Assembly: GCF_026625605.1 (NCBI RefSeq)
Contig: NZ_CP113054.1
Span: 2,108,001 to 2,172,000 of the forward strand
Source of the DNA: Luteolibacter sp. SL250
GTDB lineage: Bacteria > Verrucomicrobiota > Verrucomicrobiia > Verrucomicrobiales > Akkermansiaceae
Direction: 5' to 3'
DNA: 64,000 bases
The position numbers and the translations under genes are program-made. Positions 1 to 8,694 of this stretch are shown here, piece by piece. How positions within the stretch are numbered: position 1 is the first letter of the stretch; the number at the start of each line of letters is the position of its first letter. The notes below the pieces were generated by a model that saw only the letters and a list, made by a program, of their open reading frames with translations, had not been told where the DNA came from and ran no database searches.

Positions 1-1
1 G

Positions 2-868
2 ATGATCTCCTACGGGGAGGAACGCCTGCGGGAGGATGGTTTCGTGACCCTGCCGCTGAACGAATCGTTCACCATTGATCCAACGCGCCTGCGGCCCCAC
101 TACCATGATTTCTTCCAGGTTTCGCTGCTGCTGGGGGATGGTTCGCTGATGCATGATTTCCGTGAGTCGGAGACCACCGGTGCCTCGCTCTTTTTCCTGA
201 GTCCGGGGCAGGTCCACACCATCGTGCCAAAACCGCGGATGACGGGTACCATCGTCTCATTCACCCGGGAGTTCCTGGAGGCAGGAGTGGAGGATGGCTT
301 CCTGATGAACCTGCCGTTCTTCTTCAATTCGGAGCATGCTCCGTGGCTCCGCTTGCCGGACGACCGGTTGCCGTGGGTGAAGGAGGTTTTCCGCCAGCTT
401 CAGGACGAATATGATGCCGCGCCGCAGGGGGCCGCGGAGGTCGCCCGCTGCCTGCTCCGCATCCTGTTCGTGAAAGCGGCGAGGTGGTATGAAGTGGAAA
501 GCCATGTGATCGGGCGGGGTCGCCAGTCCATTCTGGTGAGACGTTTCCTGAATGAGGTGGAGGCCCACCACCATGAGTGGCTGACACTCGACCCCTATGC
601 GAAGGCGCTGGGGGTGACCGTCAACCACCTCCATGATGTGGTCGCGGTGGAGACGGGACAGCCTGCGGGTGAGCATCTCCGGCAGCGGCGGTTGCTCGAT
701 GCCAAGCGCCAGCTTCTCCATTCGACAATGAGTGTTTCCGAGGTGGGCTACGGCCTCGGCTTCGGGGATCCGTCGTATTTCAGCCGCTTCTTCAAACGCT
801 ATGAAGGAATGACGCCCGCCGAGTTCCGCAAGCGGAGCCGAGAAAAATACCAGAAAGACCACGGTTAG
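2..868 (+). CDS. AraC family transcriptional regulator
   Basis: Cytoplasmic DNA-binding regulator of 288 residues, a normal length for the family. The N-terminal half looks like a cupin-type effector domain with a His-rich opening (RPHYHDFF near residue 32). The C-terminal hundred residues (about 180-280) hold two helix-turn-helix motifs ending in the typical AraC signature: GYGLGFGDPSYFSRFFKRYEG, then the MTPAEFRK tail. It lies 51 bases upstream of an MFS exporter on the same strand, so it may control that gene. The ATG is at base 2, so a start further upstream outside the window cannot be excluded. The ligand is unknown. Confidence 0.88.
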   Translation: MISYGEERLREDGFVTLPLNESFTIDPTRLRPHYHDFFQVSLLLGDGSLMHDFRESETTGASLFFLSPGQVHTIVPKPRMTGTIVSFTREFLEAGVEDGFLMNLPFFFNSEHAPWLRLPDDRLPWVKEVFRQLQDEYDAAPQGAAEVARCLLRILFVKAARWYEVESHVIGRGRQSILVRRFLNEVEAHHHEWLTLDPYAKALGVTVNHLHDVVAVETGQPAGEHLRQRRLLDAKRQLLHSTMSVSEVGYGLGFGDPSYFSRFFKRYEGMTPAEFRKRSREKYQKDHG

Positions 869-919
869 CACCGGTCACTTGGATTGAGGACGGGGAGGCC
901 CGGCGGCACCTTCGCGGGC

Positions 920-2140
920 ATGGAAAATTCAACGGCCATCCCGGAGGAAGCACCGCGGGCGACCTCCCATGAAATGGTGTTCGCCCTGTTGTTCGCGATC
1001 AGTTTCTCGCACCTGCTCAATGACACGATCCAGGCGCTGATCCCGTCCATCTACCCGATCCTGAAGAAGGACTACGCCCTTTCCTTCACGCAACTGGGCC
1101 TCATCACGTTCGCCTTCCAGCTCACCGCGTCCCTGCTCCAGCCCGTCGTCGGCCTGGTGACGGATCGCCGTCCGATGCCGTATTCACTGCCCGTTGGAAT
1201 GGGCATGACTCTGGTGGGATTGATCGCGCTGGCCTATGCGGGAAGCTTCCACTCCATCCTGATCTCCGCCGCGCTGGTGGGTGGTGGCTCGGCCATCTTC
1301 CACCCGGAGGCGTCGCGCATCGCGCACATGGCGGCAGGCAGGCGGCGTGGCTTCGCCCAGTCCCTGTTCCAGGTGGGGGGGAATGCGGGCACCGCTGTGG
1401 GACCATTGCTGGCGGCTTGGATCATCGTCCCCCACGGGCAGAAGTCACTGGTCGTCTTCTCCGCCATCGCCCTGCTGGGGGTGCTGGTGCTGTGGCAGAT
1501 CGGGAAATGGCAGGGTTCGAACCTGCACCGCATCCACCGCAAGCCGAAGTCGGCGGGCGTATCGTCGGTTTCTCCGGTGAGCCGGAACCGCGTCGTCCTC
1601 GCCATGACCGTGCTGGTGGTGCTGGTGTTCTCGAAGTACGTCTATCTGTCGTCGCTGACCAGCTACTACACCTTCTACCTGATCGACCGCTTCCACATCT
1701 CCGTGCAGAGCGCGCAGATGCACCTGTTCCTGCTGCTGTTCGCGGTGGCGGTGGGCACCATCGTCGGTGGTCCGGTGGGGGACCGCATCGGCCGCAAGCG
1801 GGTGATATGGGGTTCCATTCTGGGCGTCGCTCCGTTCTCGCTGGCCCTGCCGCATGTGAACCTGCTGACGACCGGCATCCTGAGCGTGTTCATCGGCCTC
1901 ATCCTGGCGTCCGCCTTTTCCGCCATCCTGGTCTATGCGCAGGAGCTGCTGCCGGGGAAGGTGGGGATGGTCGCTGGCCTGTTCTTCGGACTGGCTTTCG
2001 GCATCGCCGGCATCGGCTCCGCCGTACTGGGCAAGGTGGCGGACATCCACGGCATCAACTTCGTCTTCCAGATCTGCGCGTTCCTGCCGCTGCTGGGCCT
2101 GGCGACGGTGCTGCTGCCGGATGTGGAGACGGAGAAGTAG
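920..2140 (+). CDS. MFS transporter, fosmidomycin resistance (Fsr) family
   Basis: Inner-membrane major facilitator of 406 residues with about 12 hydrophobic segments. The opening FSHLLNDTIQALIPSIYPIL and the loop GGGSAIFHPEAS match the Fsr group of proton-driven exporters. An MFS A-motif-like stretch, GDRIGRKR, lies between the two halves. I chose the ATG at 920 rather than the TTG at 884, because the 12 extra residues are not family-like and no ribosome site precedes the TTG. The substrate is unproven, since many Fsr-like proteins do not transport fosmidomycin. The adjacent AraC gene may regulate it. Confidence 0.88.
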   Translation: MENSTAIPEEAPRATSHEMVFALLFAISFSHLLNDTIQALIPSIYPILKKDYALSFTQLGLITFAFQLTASLLQPVVGLVTDRRPMPYSLPVGMGMTLVGLIALAYAGSFHSILISAALVGGGSAIFHPEASRIAHMAAGRRRGFAQSLFQVGGNAGTAVGPLLAAWIIVPHGQKSLVVFSAIALLGVLVLWQIGKWQGSNLHRIHRKPKSAGVSSVSPVSRNRVVLAMTVLVVLVFSKYVYLSSLTSYYTFYLIDRFHISVQSAQMHLFLLLFAVAVGTIVGGPVGDRIGRKRVIWGSILGVAPFSLALPHVNLLTTGILSVFIGLILASAFSAILVYAQELLPGKVGMVAGLFFGLAFGIAGIGSAVLGKVADIHGINFVFQICAFLPLLGLATVLLPDVETEK

Positions 2141-2143
2141 CGG

Positions 2144-3544
2144 CTACCGTCTTTCCGTGATCCGTTTCATTTCTTCCGGCGGCAGGTTGCCGAACACCTT
2201 GTCCCGTAGCTCCGGCTTGTCCGCCAGGACCTCCACCGTCTGGCGGATGAACCGGTCCCGCTCCGGGCCGGGGTGATCACTGATCCACTTCTGGAAGGGT
2301 TCCAGAAATTTCGGATCCTCCGCCACGCTCCAGGTGAATCTCGGCCGTCCGGATGTTGTCTCCCTTTCTCCATCCACGAATCCCACCAACTGGCGGATGT
2401 AGGCATTGAGGCTTTCTCCCTGGATGGAGCCATCCGCCAACGGACCGAGAAAGGCCGGAAAATCATTCGGCATGCGGAAAAACATCGCCGCACGGAAAGC
2501 GTCCGCCTGGAGGGAGTCAGGCAGCTTTGAGATCACCGCCACAGCGTCCTTGGTTGGTCTATAGAGGCATGCCGCGGTCCCCAACCCTCTCGCGGCGTCC
2601 AACCCTTGGGTGGTGCCTTCCATGGCCACGACATGGGCGATGGCGGCGTCCGGTTCCTTTTTATAAAGGTTTCCGAGCAGGTTGTTGATTCCACTGTGGG
2701 ACGTGACCCCCATCTCCCCGGCCAGCCACTTCATCTGCCCCATGATGGCATCGGCGGATCCCGTCTCCATGGCGAACAGGGTGACATGCTGCCGGAGATG
2801 GGATGGCGCGTTCCGGACGTAGTCCATCGCCGCCTGCGGATCCTTCGCCCTCAGGTGGTGGAGCATCATCGGCAGCACCACGTTCTGGTATTCCACGTTC
2901 AGGGACTCCGCCCAGCGGATCGCCGCCGCTGGGTCTTCCTTGGCCAGCGCCTCCGCGAAACTCTTCGCCATCCCTGCGGACACCCCACCCACCGGGCAAC
3001 GGTTCAGCCACCGGCTGACTTCCCGAGGATCCAGTTGCCGGAGGTCATCCAGCCGGTCGATCCTGGTGTGGAGCGTGATGTCGTGGCCGATGACGCCTTC
3101 GATCCTCCCTACCCAGCGCAGCGCGGCCAACGGTTCCCGGTGGAAAAGCAACTGCACCTGCCGGGGAAAGAACTGGTTGGTCTTCACCTCATAGCCGAAC
3201 CTTCCGGGCAGCAGCAGCGCAGCCTGGAACGCCGCATCCGGACTGATGCCGATCCACGCGTTGAAGAACGCTTCCACGATCTCCCGTGACGGCTGCGGGT
3301 TCGCCTTGAGCAGGGCTTGGAAAAATCCGCGTGGGTCCGTGATCGCGGCTGCGGCGGCATCGGCGGCGGTGATGCCATCCAGATCATGCGCCTCCTTCCC
3401 GGGATCGGAGTTGATGCTGGGCCGGGTCGCAGCGACGGATGGCGCGGCACTCGCTTTTCCGCTGCGACCGGGAAGGGGGATCACCGCTCCCAAAAGGCAT
3501 CCCGCACCGAGGGTGATGGACATGAATTTCGCGGTGTTCTTCAT
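2144..3544 (-). CDS. Exported alpha-helical repeat protein, function unknown
   Basis: A 466-residue protein with an N-terminal hydrophobic export signal (MSITLGAGCLLGAVIPLPG within the first 30 residues). The body carries irregular helical repeats built around a DPxxAxxW/Y core, for example DPAAAIRWAESL and DPQAAMDYVRNAP, and looks like a HEAT/TPR-type solenoid. No catalytic motif is visible. Its start overlaps the stop of the upstream gene by four bases (ATGA), so the two are probably translationally coupled. It converges on the MFS gene with only three bases between stops. Such repeat proteins are common in Verrucomicrobia, but I know of no assigned role. Confidence 0.75.
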   Translation of the reverse strand: MKNTAKFMSITLGAGCLLGAVIPLPGRSGKASAAPSVAATRPSINSDPGKEAHDLDGITAADAAAAAITDPRGFFQALLKANPQPSREIVEAFFNAWIGISPDAAFQAALLLPGRFGYEVKTNQFFPRQVQLLFHREPLAALRWVGRIEGVIGHDITLHTRIDRLDDLRQLDPREVSRWLNRCPVGGVSAGMAKSFAEALAKEDPAAAIRWAESLNVEYQNVVLPMMLHHLRAKDPQAAMDYVRNAPSHLRQHVTLFAMETGSADAIMGQMKWLAGEMGVTSHSGINNLLGNLYKKEPDAAIAHVVAMEGTTQGLDAARGLGTAACLYRPTKDAVAVISKLPDSLQADAFRAAMFFRMPNDFPAFLGPLADGSIQGESLNAYIRQLVGFVDGERETTSGRPRFTWSVAEDPKFLEPFQKWISDHPGPERDRFIRQTVEVLADKPELRDKVFGNLPPEEMKRITERR

Positions 3545-4566
3545 GGTTCCTTCTTCAGCTTGCTGGATGGTTGTTCTCCCAACCGGCGGATCGTTTCCGA
3601 CCTCAGCGCCTCATCGGAGATGGTCGCCGCCCATTCGGTCGCTGTGGCCGGGTCCGCCGGGGCCAGACGTGTGACCAAAGCACCGATGGCTGCATCCTTG
3701 TCCGGTCCAGTGGGAAGCTTGGTGATCCATTGGGAGGCCAGATCCGGATTCCTGTCGGACCACTCCAGGACGGCCTGCCTCAGGCATTCATTGCGCAGTT
3801 CCGGATCCGTGATGGTCTGCACCGCCTTCACCGCCGAAACGGGATCCGCCAACCGGAAAGCATCCGCTCCGTTGGCCCAGGATTTCATGAGTCCCGCCAC
3901 CGCCTCGCTGCGGTGCGTGGATGGCGGCAGTTCCGCGATCATTTCCAGACACGCCTCCGGTGCCCGCGCTCCGAAACCGGCGGCCTTCTTTCCCAACAGC
4001 TCCGCACGCTCATCCGGCTTCTGTTGCTCCAGCAGTCGCATCCGCTGCTCCAGCGGCAGTTCGGAAAAAAGGGCTTCCCGCGCGGTGCGGGCTTCCGTGC
4101 CATCACCGAGGTTGAATGACAGGGCGATGCAGCGGTCCACATCCTCCCGGGCCATACGGGGCAGTATCGCTTGGAAAACCAACGCCGCGATGCGTCCGTC
4201 CTTCTGGCGGGCGAGCCAATCCAGCAGCAGATCGTGATGCGGATTCCGGATGGCCTTCACGAATCTCCCCGCCAGCTCCACGGCCAACCCACGGTCTTCC
4301 ATCGAGTCGATGTGCGCCATCACCCCGGCGGGATCCGCTTCCATCCATCGCTCCAGCTTTCCGTCAGTGTCTTTTGAAAGCAAAGCGGCGATATCCTCCT
4401 TCATCACAGACGCCTCAAGTTCCCTGACAGTTTCGGCGTGCCCTTGCTCCTCCTCGGGCTGATGGGTTGCCATGGCCAGACGGATGGCGACCAATCCCGC
4501 GGCACTGGCTGCACCCAGGGCACCGCCCCCGATGATCTTCCACAGCCGTTGGTTCACAAGGTGCAT
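3541..4566 (-). CDS. Membrane-anchored or exported repeat protein, paralogue-like partner
   Basis: A 341-residue protein with an N-terminal hydrophobic segment (IIGGGALGAASAAGLVAIRLA) that is a signal anchor or signal peptide. The C-terminal half repeats the DPxxAxxW theme of the downstream gene (NPDLASQWITKLP, DPATATEWAATI). I place the start at 4566, where AGGTG sits just upstream of the ATG; an ATG at 4590 has no such site. It forms a two-gene operon with the gene at 2144-3544 through an ATGA overlap. The function is not recognisable; a scaffold role is the most that the helical repeats suggest. Confidence 0.72.
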   Translation of the reverse strand: MHLVNQRLWKIIGGGALGAASAAGLVAIRLAMATHQPEEEQGHAETVRELEASVMKEDIAALLSKDTDGKLERWMEADPAGVMAHIDSMEDRGLAVELAGRFVKAIRNPHHDLLLDWLARQKDGRIAALVFQAILPRMAREDVDRCIALSFNLGDGTEARTAREALFSELPLEQRMRLLEQQKPDERAELLGKKAAGFGARAPEACLEMIAELPPSTHRSEAVAGLMKSWANGADAFRLADPVSAVKAVQTITDPELRNECLRQAVLEWSDRNPDLASQWITKLPTGPDKDAAIGALVTRLAPADPATATEWAATISDEALRSETIRRLGEQPSSKLKKEP

Positions 4567-4658
4567 CGCACCTATCTGGATAACCGGCATGCCGGTTCAG
4601 GACAATGGGTTTAGCGTAAATTCGGATTTACAGAGGCCGAGGCAAAACCATCCCTCCC

Positions 4659-6023
4659 TCAACTCTTCGGCAGAGAAACCCGGAACACCGTGCCTTCGCC
4701 GGGCGCGCTGGTGACATCGATGGTGCCATCATGGTTGTCCACGATGGCTTTCACGATGGCCAATCCCAATCCGGAGTGACCGCCGGTCGCGGCGCGTGCC
4801 GGATCGACACGGTAGAAACGGTCGAACAGGTGCGGGAGATGCTCCGGGGAAATGCCCTTGCCGGTATCCTTCACCTCCAGGACGGCGCGGCCTTCTTCGC
4901 CGGAAAGCCGCAGCGTGACGCTCCCTCCGGGATCCTGATGGTGGATCGCGTTCGACAGAAGGTTCACCACCACCATCGAAAGGGATCTGGAGTCACCATG
5001 GACGGAGACCTCAGCGAGCTGCGGTTCGATCCGGATCTGCCGTTCATCCGCCAGCGGACGGAGGAGTTTCACCGCATCGGACACGATGGTGGTCAGGTCG
5101 CAGGACTCCTTGGTGAGCGTGGACGAGTTGCCGTCCTGCCGGGCGAGCACCAGCAAGGACTCCACCAGTGAGCGCATGCGTTCCGCCGCATCACGTGTGG
5201 TGGAGAGGATGTCACGGTATTCCTCCGCGGGACGGTCGCGCTTCAGGCCGCGGGAGGTTTCTGAAAGGATGACGGTCAGGGGCGTGCGCAGCTCGTGGGA
5301 GGCGTCCGCGGTGAACTGCCGTTGCTGGTGGATGGCGGACTCCAGCCGGTCGAAGGTGTCATTGAGCACCCGGCTCAGGCGTCCCAGTTCGTTGTCCGTG
5401 TCGGGAATGTCGATCCGCTCGGACACATTGCCATTCGTGATACGGGAAGCGGTGCGGCTGATTTTTTCGATCGGGCGGATGGCCCGGCCGGACAGCCACC
5501 AGCCGCCGATGAGGCCGAACAGCCAGAGACCCGCACCCAGTCCGCTGATCTGCAGCGCCATCGTCCGCAGGTCCGCGACGTCCGGGGAGATGTCCCGCCC
5601 GACGATGCCGTGGAAGCCGCGCGGCCCCCTGCGGATCAGCTCGCGGGTCAGGCCGTGGCTCGTCCGTTTCGCCCGGTCATCGATTTCGGTCCGGGTTGGC
5701 CGGACGAGGTCGGCGGGCGCGTTCGCGGAGCGGAAAAGCACGTTTCCATCGTGGTCCCAGTAGCAGAGATAGACGCTCTCCGTCGCGTTCGGGTCGAACA
5801 GCCCGCGCATGAAATGCGGCAGGTCGCTGGCGGCGTTCAGACCGGCCAGCATCGCCCGGATGTCCTCCGTGGTAGGCGGCGTGTCGGGCTTTGAATCCGT
5901 CGCTTTCTCCCATACCCGGCGCATGAATGACCGCTCGAAGTTCTCCAGCTCCCGCCCGACCCGTTCCGCGCGGTCCTCCGCCGCCAGACGGTAGGCCAGC
6001 AGGCACAGCGCCGTGATGACCAC
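4659..6023 (-). CDS. Sensor histidine kinase
   Basis: Inner-membrane kinase partnered with the response regulator directly upstream. In order it shows a first membrane helix, a periplasmic sensor region, a second helix (GLWLFGLIGGWWLSGRAI), HAMP, a HisKA box with the phospho-acceptor His in FTADASHELRTPL, and a HATPase domain with NLLSNAIHH, DTGKGI and GHSGLGLAIV. The coordinate given is the first ATG/GTG/TTG in frame, but it cuts the first helix in half. The frame stays open to 6113 and encodes a family-like LHSLRWRVQLWHALILG just upstream. The true N-terminus is therefore upstream, through a CTG start near 6086 or a one-base indel restoring the GTG at 6117. Confidence 0.88.
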   Translation of the reverse strand: MVITALCLLAYRLAAEDRAERVGRELENFERSFMRRVWEKATDSKPDTPPTTEDIRAMLAGLNAASDLPHFMRGLFDPNATESVYLCYWDHDGNVLFRSANAPADLVRPTRTEIDDRAKRTSHGLTRELIRRGPRGFHGIVGRDISPDVADLRTMALQISGLGAGLWLFGLIGGWWLSGRAIRPIEKISRTASRITNGNVSERIDIPDTDNELGRLSRVLNDTFDRLESAIHQQRQFTADASHELRTPLTVILSETSRGLKRDRPAEEYRDILSTTRDAAERMRSLVESLLVLARQDGNSSTLTKESCDLTTIVSDAVKLLRPLADERQIRIEPQLAEVSVHGDSRSLSMVVVNLLSNAIHHQDPGGSVTLRLSGEEGRAVLEVKDTGKGISPEHLPHLFDRFYRVDPARAATGGHSGLGLAIVKAIVDNHDGTIDVTSAPGEGTVFRVSLPKS

Positions 6024-6113
6024 ACCCAGGATGAGCGCGTGCCAGAGCTGGACGCGCCAGCGCAGGGAATGGAGGAAGCCGATCAGGGGCGTGACTTGGT
6101 TGGAATGGGGAGG

Positions 6114-6764
6114 TCACTCGATGGCATAGCCATGTCCGCGCCGCGTGACGATGAAGTCGTGGCCGAGTTTCTTGCGGACGTTCGAGACATGGACGTCGAG
6201 CAGGTTGGAAAGCGTGTCGTCATCCTCATCGAAGAGGTGTTCGTAAAGCTCGCTGCGTGAGATGACCTTCGGCCGGTGGCGGGCGAGGTATTCCACCAGC
6301 GCATACTCACGCGGGGTGAGGGAGGCGGCTTCCCCGGACAGGAAGACGGTGCGTGCCGCGGTGTCGATGGTGACGTCGCCGATCTCCAGCAGGTTGCTCG
6401 CCTGACCGCTGTTGCGGCGGATCAACGCGCGGATGCGGGCCAGCAGTTCGTCGCCGTCGAAGGGCTTGGTCAGATAGTCGTCCGCTCCCGCGTCCAGTCC
6501 CCGGATGCGGTCCGGAACGGCATCCCGTGCGGTCAGCATGAGCACCGGAGTGGTGTTGGCCGGCCGCAGTTGCCGCAGCACCTCCCAGCCGTCGAAGACC
6601 GGCAGCATCCCGTCGAGGATGATGCAGTCGTAGGCGTTCGATCCTGCCTTGAAGAGTCCGTCCTCGCCATCGCTGGCGGTGTCCACGGCGTAGTTCTCCT
6701 CGCGCAGGCCCGCGGCGAGGCTGCGCTGGAGCAGGGGATCGTCTTCGATGAGGAGCAATCGCAT
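6114..6764 (-). CDS. OmpR-family response regulator
   Basis: A 216-residue two-domain regulator. The receiver domain has acidic residues E7/D8/D9, phospho-acceptor D51 in ILDGMLP, the switch Thr in LTARD and the Lys in LTKPF. The C-terminal winged helix shows LTPREYALVEYLARHRPKVISR and VHVSNVRKKLG. The ATG shares bases with the stop of the permease gene upstream (TAATG), and the kinase follows directly, so efflux genes and two-component system form one transcript. By analogy with CusRS- or QseBC-like systems it probably autoregulates this efflux operon; that is an inference. Confidence 0.93.
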   Translation of the reverse strand: MRLLLIEDDPLLQRSLAAGLREENYAVDTASDGEDGLFKAGSNAYDCIILDGMLPVFDGWEVLRQLRPANTTPVLMLTARDAVPDRIRGLDAGADDYLTKPFDGDELLARIRALIRRNSGQASNLLEIGDVTIDTAARTVFLSGEAASLTPREYALVEYLARHRPKVISRSELYEHLFDEDDDTLSNLLDVHVSNVRKKLGHDFIVTRRGHGYAIE

Positions 6765-7978
6765 TATTCGTGTCTGAGTGCTTCGATGGGATCGAGTGCG
6801 GCCGCCCGTCTTGCGGGCATGAAGCCGAACAGGATGCCGACGGCGGCGGAGAAAATGAAGGCGATCACGTTGATCTTGGGATCGAACATGAAGGGAACCT
6901 CGATGAGCTTCGACAACCAGACGCAGAGTCCGAACGCGAATGAAATGCCGACGAGGCCACCGAAGGAGGAAAGGGTGATGGCCTCCACCAGGAACTGCAG
7001 CAACACCTCCCGCGCCCGCGCGCCGATGGCCAGGCGGATGCCGATCTCCCGTGTCCGCTCCGTCACGGAAACGAGCATGATGTTCATGATGCCGATGCCG
7101 CCGACCAGCAGACTCACCCCCGCGACCGCGCCCAGCAGGGTGGTCATCACCTTGGTGGTGGAGCTGAGGGTCTCCGCGATCTGGCGGGTGTCCATGATGT
7201 TGAAGTTGTCGTCCTCGTTCGGACCCAGGTTCCGACGTTCCCGCATGATGGCGGTCACCTCATTGATGATCTGGTCGCTGGAGGTCTGGTCGTCCCCGGA
7301 GATCATGATCTGGTCGATGGACTTCAGCGACGCCGCGCCCTGCACCCGGCGTGCGAAGGTGGTGAGAGGCATGATGATGGTGTCGTCCTGGTCCTGACCG
7401 AAGCCCGTCTGGCCCTTGCCCGCGAGCACGCCGATGACGGTGATGGAGGCGGTTTTCACCCGCATCCGCTGGCCTATGGGGTCAACGTCGCCGAACAGCT
7501 CCCGCTTGACGGTCTGGCCGATCACGCACACCGCAGCGCCATGCTGCACGTCCTCGTCTTCGAAGAATCTCCCGTCCGCGAGGTTCCACTTCGCGATCTG
7601 GAAATAAGCGGGGGTGGTGCCCGCGATGCGGCCGGAGCGGGCCTTCTGGAGGAAGCCGGTGCTGACCGTGGAGTCCTCCAGCGCCGCGACATTCCGCAGA
7701 CCTCCCACCTGCTCCGAGATGATCCTTGCGTCCTCGAGGTCGAACTGCGGGATGCCCGGACCGCCACCCCGCCCGAAGCCCATGCCGGGGCGGAGGACCA
7801 GCAGGTTGCTGCCCAGATTGGAAACCTGGGACTTCACCGCCTCGGTGGCGCCGCGGCCCAGCGTCACCATGGTGATGACCGCGGCCACGCCGATGACGAT
7901 GCCGAGAACGGTGAGGAACGCCCGCATCAGGTTGCGGCGGATTTCCCGGAGGGCGATGAGGAAGGTGTTGAAGAACAC
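6764..7978 (-). CDS. MacB-like ABC transporter permease
   Basis: A 404-residue membrane component of a MacAB-type tripartite exporter. The first helix is followed by a large MacB periplasmic core domain (about residues 40-260), then three C-terminal FtsX-type helices with the family motif VTERTREIGIRLAIGAR. Unlike E. coli MacB, the ATPase is a separate gene, placed 8 bases upstream. Together with the adaptor and outer-membrane factor of the same operon it would extrude amphipathic compounds or lipids across both membranes. The substrate is unknown. Confidence 0.92.
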   Translation of the reverse strand: MFFNTFLIALREIRRNLMRAFLTVLGIVIGVAAVITMVTLGRGATEAVKSQVSNLGSNLLVLRPGMGFGRGGGPGIPQFDLEDARIISEQVGGLRNVAALEDSTVSTGFLQKARSGRIAGTTPAYFQIAKWNLADGRFFEDEDVQHGAAVCVIGQTVKRELFGDVDPIGQRMRVKTASITVIGVLAGKGQTGFGQDQDDTIIMPLTTFARRVQGAASLKSIDQIMISGDDQTSSDQIINEVTAIMRERRNLGPNEDDNFNIMDTRQIAETLSSTTKVMTTLLGAVAGVSLLVGGIGIMNIMLVSVTERTREIGIRLAIGARAREVLLQFLVEAITLSSFGGLVGISFAFGLCVWLSKLIEVPFMFDPKINVIAFIFSAAVGILFGFMPARRAAALDPIEALRHE

Positions 7979-7986
7979 GGCGTGGA

Positions 7987-8694
7987 TCAGTTGAAGATGT
8001 CGGATTCAATCAGACCGTCCTTCACCCGGATGATGCGCTTCGCGTAGGCGGCGACGTCATCCTCGTGGGTCACCATGATGACGGTGATCCCGCGTTCCTC
8101 GTTGAGATTCCGGAGAAGGTTCATGATTTCGATGGTGGTGGAGGAGTCCAGGTTGCCCGTCGGTTCGTCCGCGAAGAGGGTGCCTGGCTCGGTGACGATC
8201 GCGCGGGCGATGGCGACGCGCTGCTGCTGGCCGCCGGACAGTTCGGCGGGAGTGTTCCGGTATTTGTCCTGAAGGCCGACGATCTTCAGTGCCTGGTGGG
8301 CCTTCTCATGGCGTTCCTTTCCCGGAACCCCGCGATAGAGCATGGGAAGCTCCACATTCTCCAGCGCGGAGGTCCGTGCGAGCAGGTTGAAACCCTGGAA
8401 AATGAATCCGAGCGCGTGGCGGCGGAGCAGGGAGCGTTCGTCGGAACCCAGCTTCTCGACGGCGATGCCATTGAAGCTGTAGGTCCCACCGGTCGGCACA
8501 TCCAGGCAGCCGAGGATGTTCATCAGCGTGGACTTTCCCGAGCCGGACGGCCCCATGACGGCGAGGAACTGGCCGGCGGGGATGTCCAGATCCACACCAC
8601 GCAGCGCTTGGAACGCGGCGTCCCCCTGACCATAGGTCTTGGTCAGCTTGCGGAGCTGGATCATGCCGCTGTGGCTTGGCGTGGGGGAACTCAT
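7987..8694 (-). CDS. MacB/LolD-type ABC transporter ATP-binding protein
   Basis: A 235-residue cytoplasmic ATPase. Walker A is GPSGSGKST (about residues 48-56), the Q-loop lies in GFIFQGFNLLARTSALENVELP, the signature is LSGGQQQRVAIARA, Walker B ends in LFADEPTGNLDS and the switch His is in VMVTHE. These are the hallmarks of the MacB/LolD/FtsE subfamily, which powers mechanotransmission rather than classical transport. The ATG overlaps the stop of the adaptor gene (ATGA at 8691-8694) and the permease follows after 8 bases, so it is the ATPase of this exporter. Confidence 0.94.
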   Translation of the reverse strand: MSSPTPSHSGMIQLRKLTKTYGQGDAAFQALRGVDLDIPAGQFLAVMGPSGSGKSTLMNILGCLDVPTGGTYSFNGIAVEKLGSDERSLLRRHALGFIFQGFNLLARTSALENVELPMLYRGVPGKERHEKAHQALKIVGLQDKYRNTPAELSGGQQQRVAIARAIVTEPGTLFADEPTGNLDSSTTIEIMNLLRNLNEERGITVIMVTHEDDVAAYAKRIIRVKDGLIESDIFN

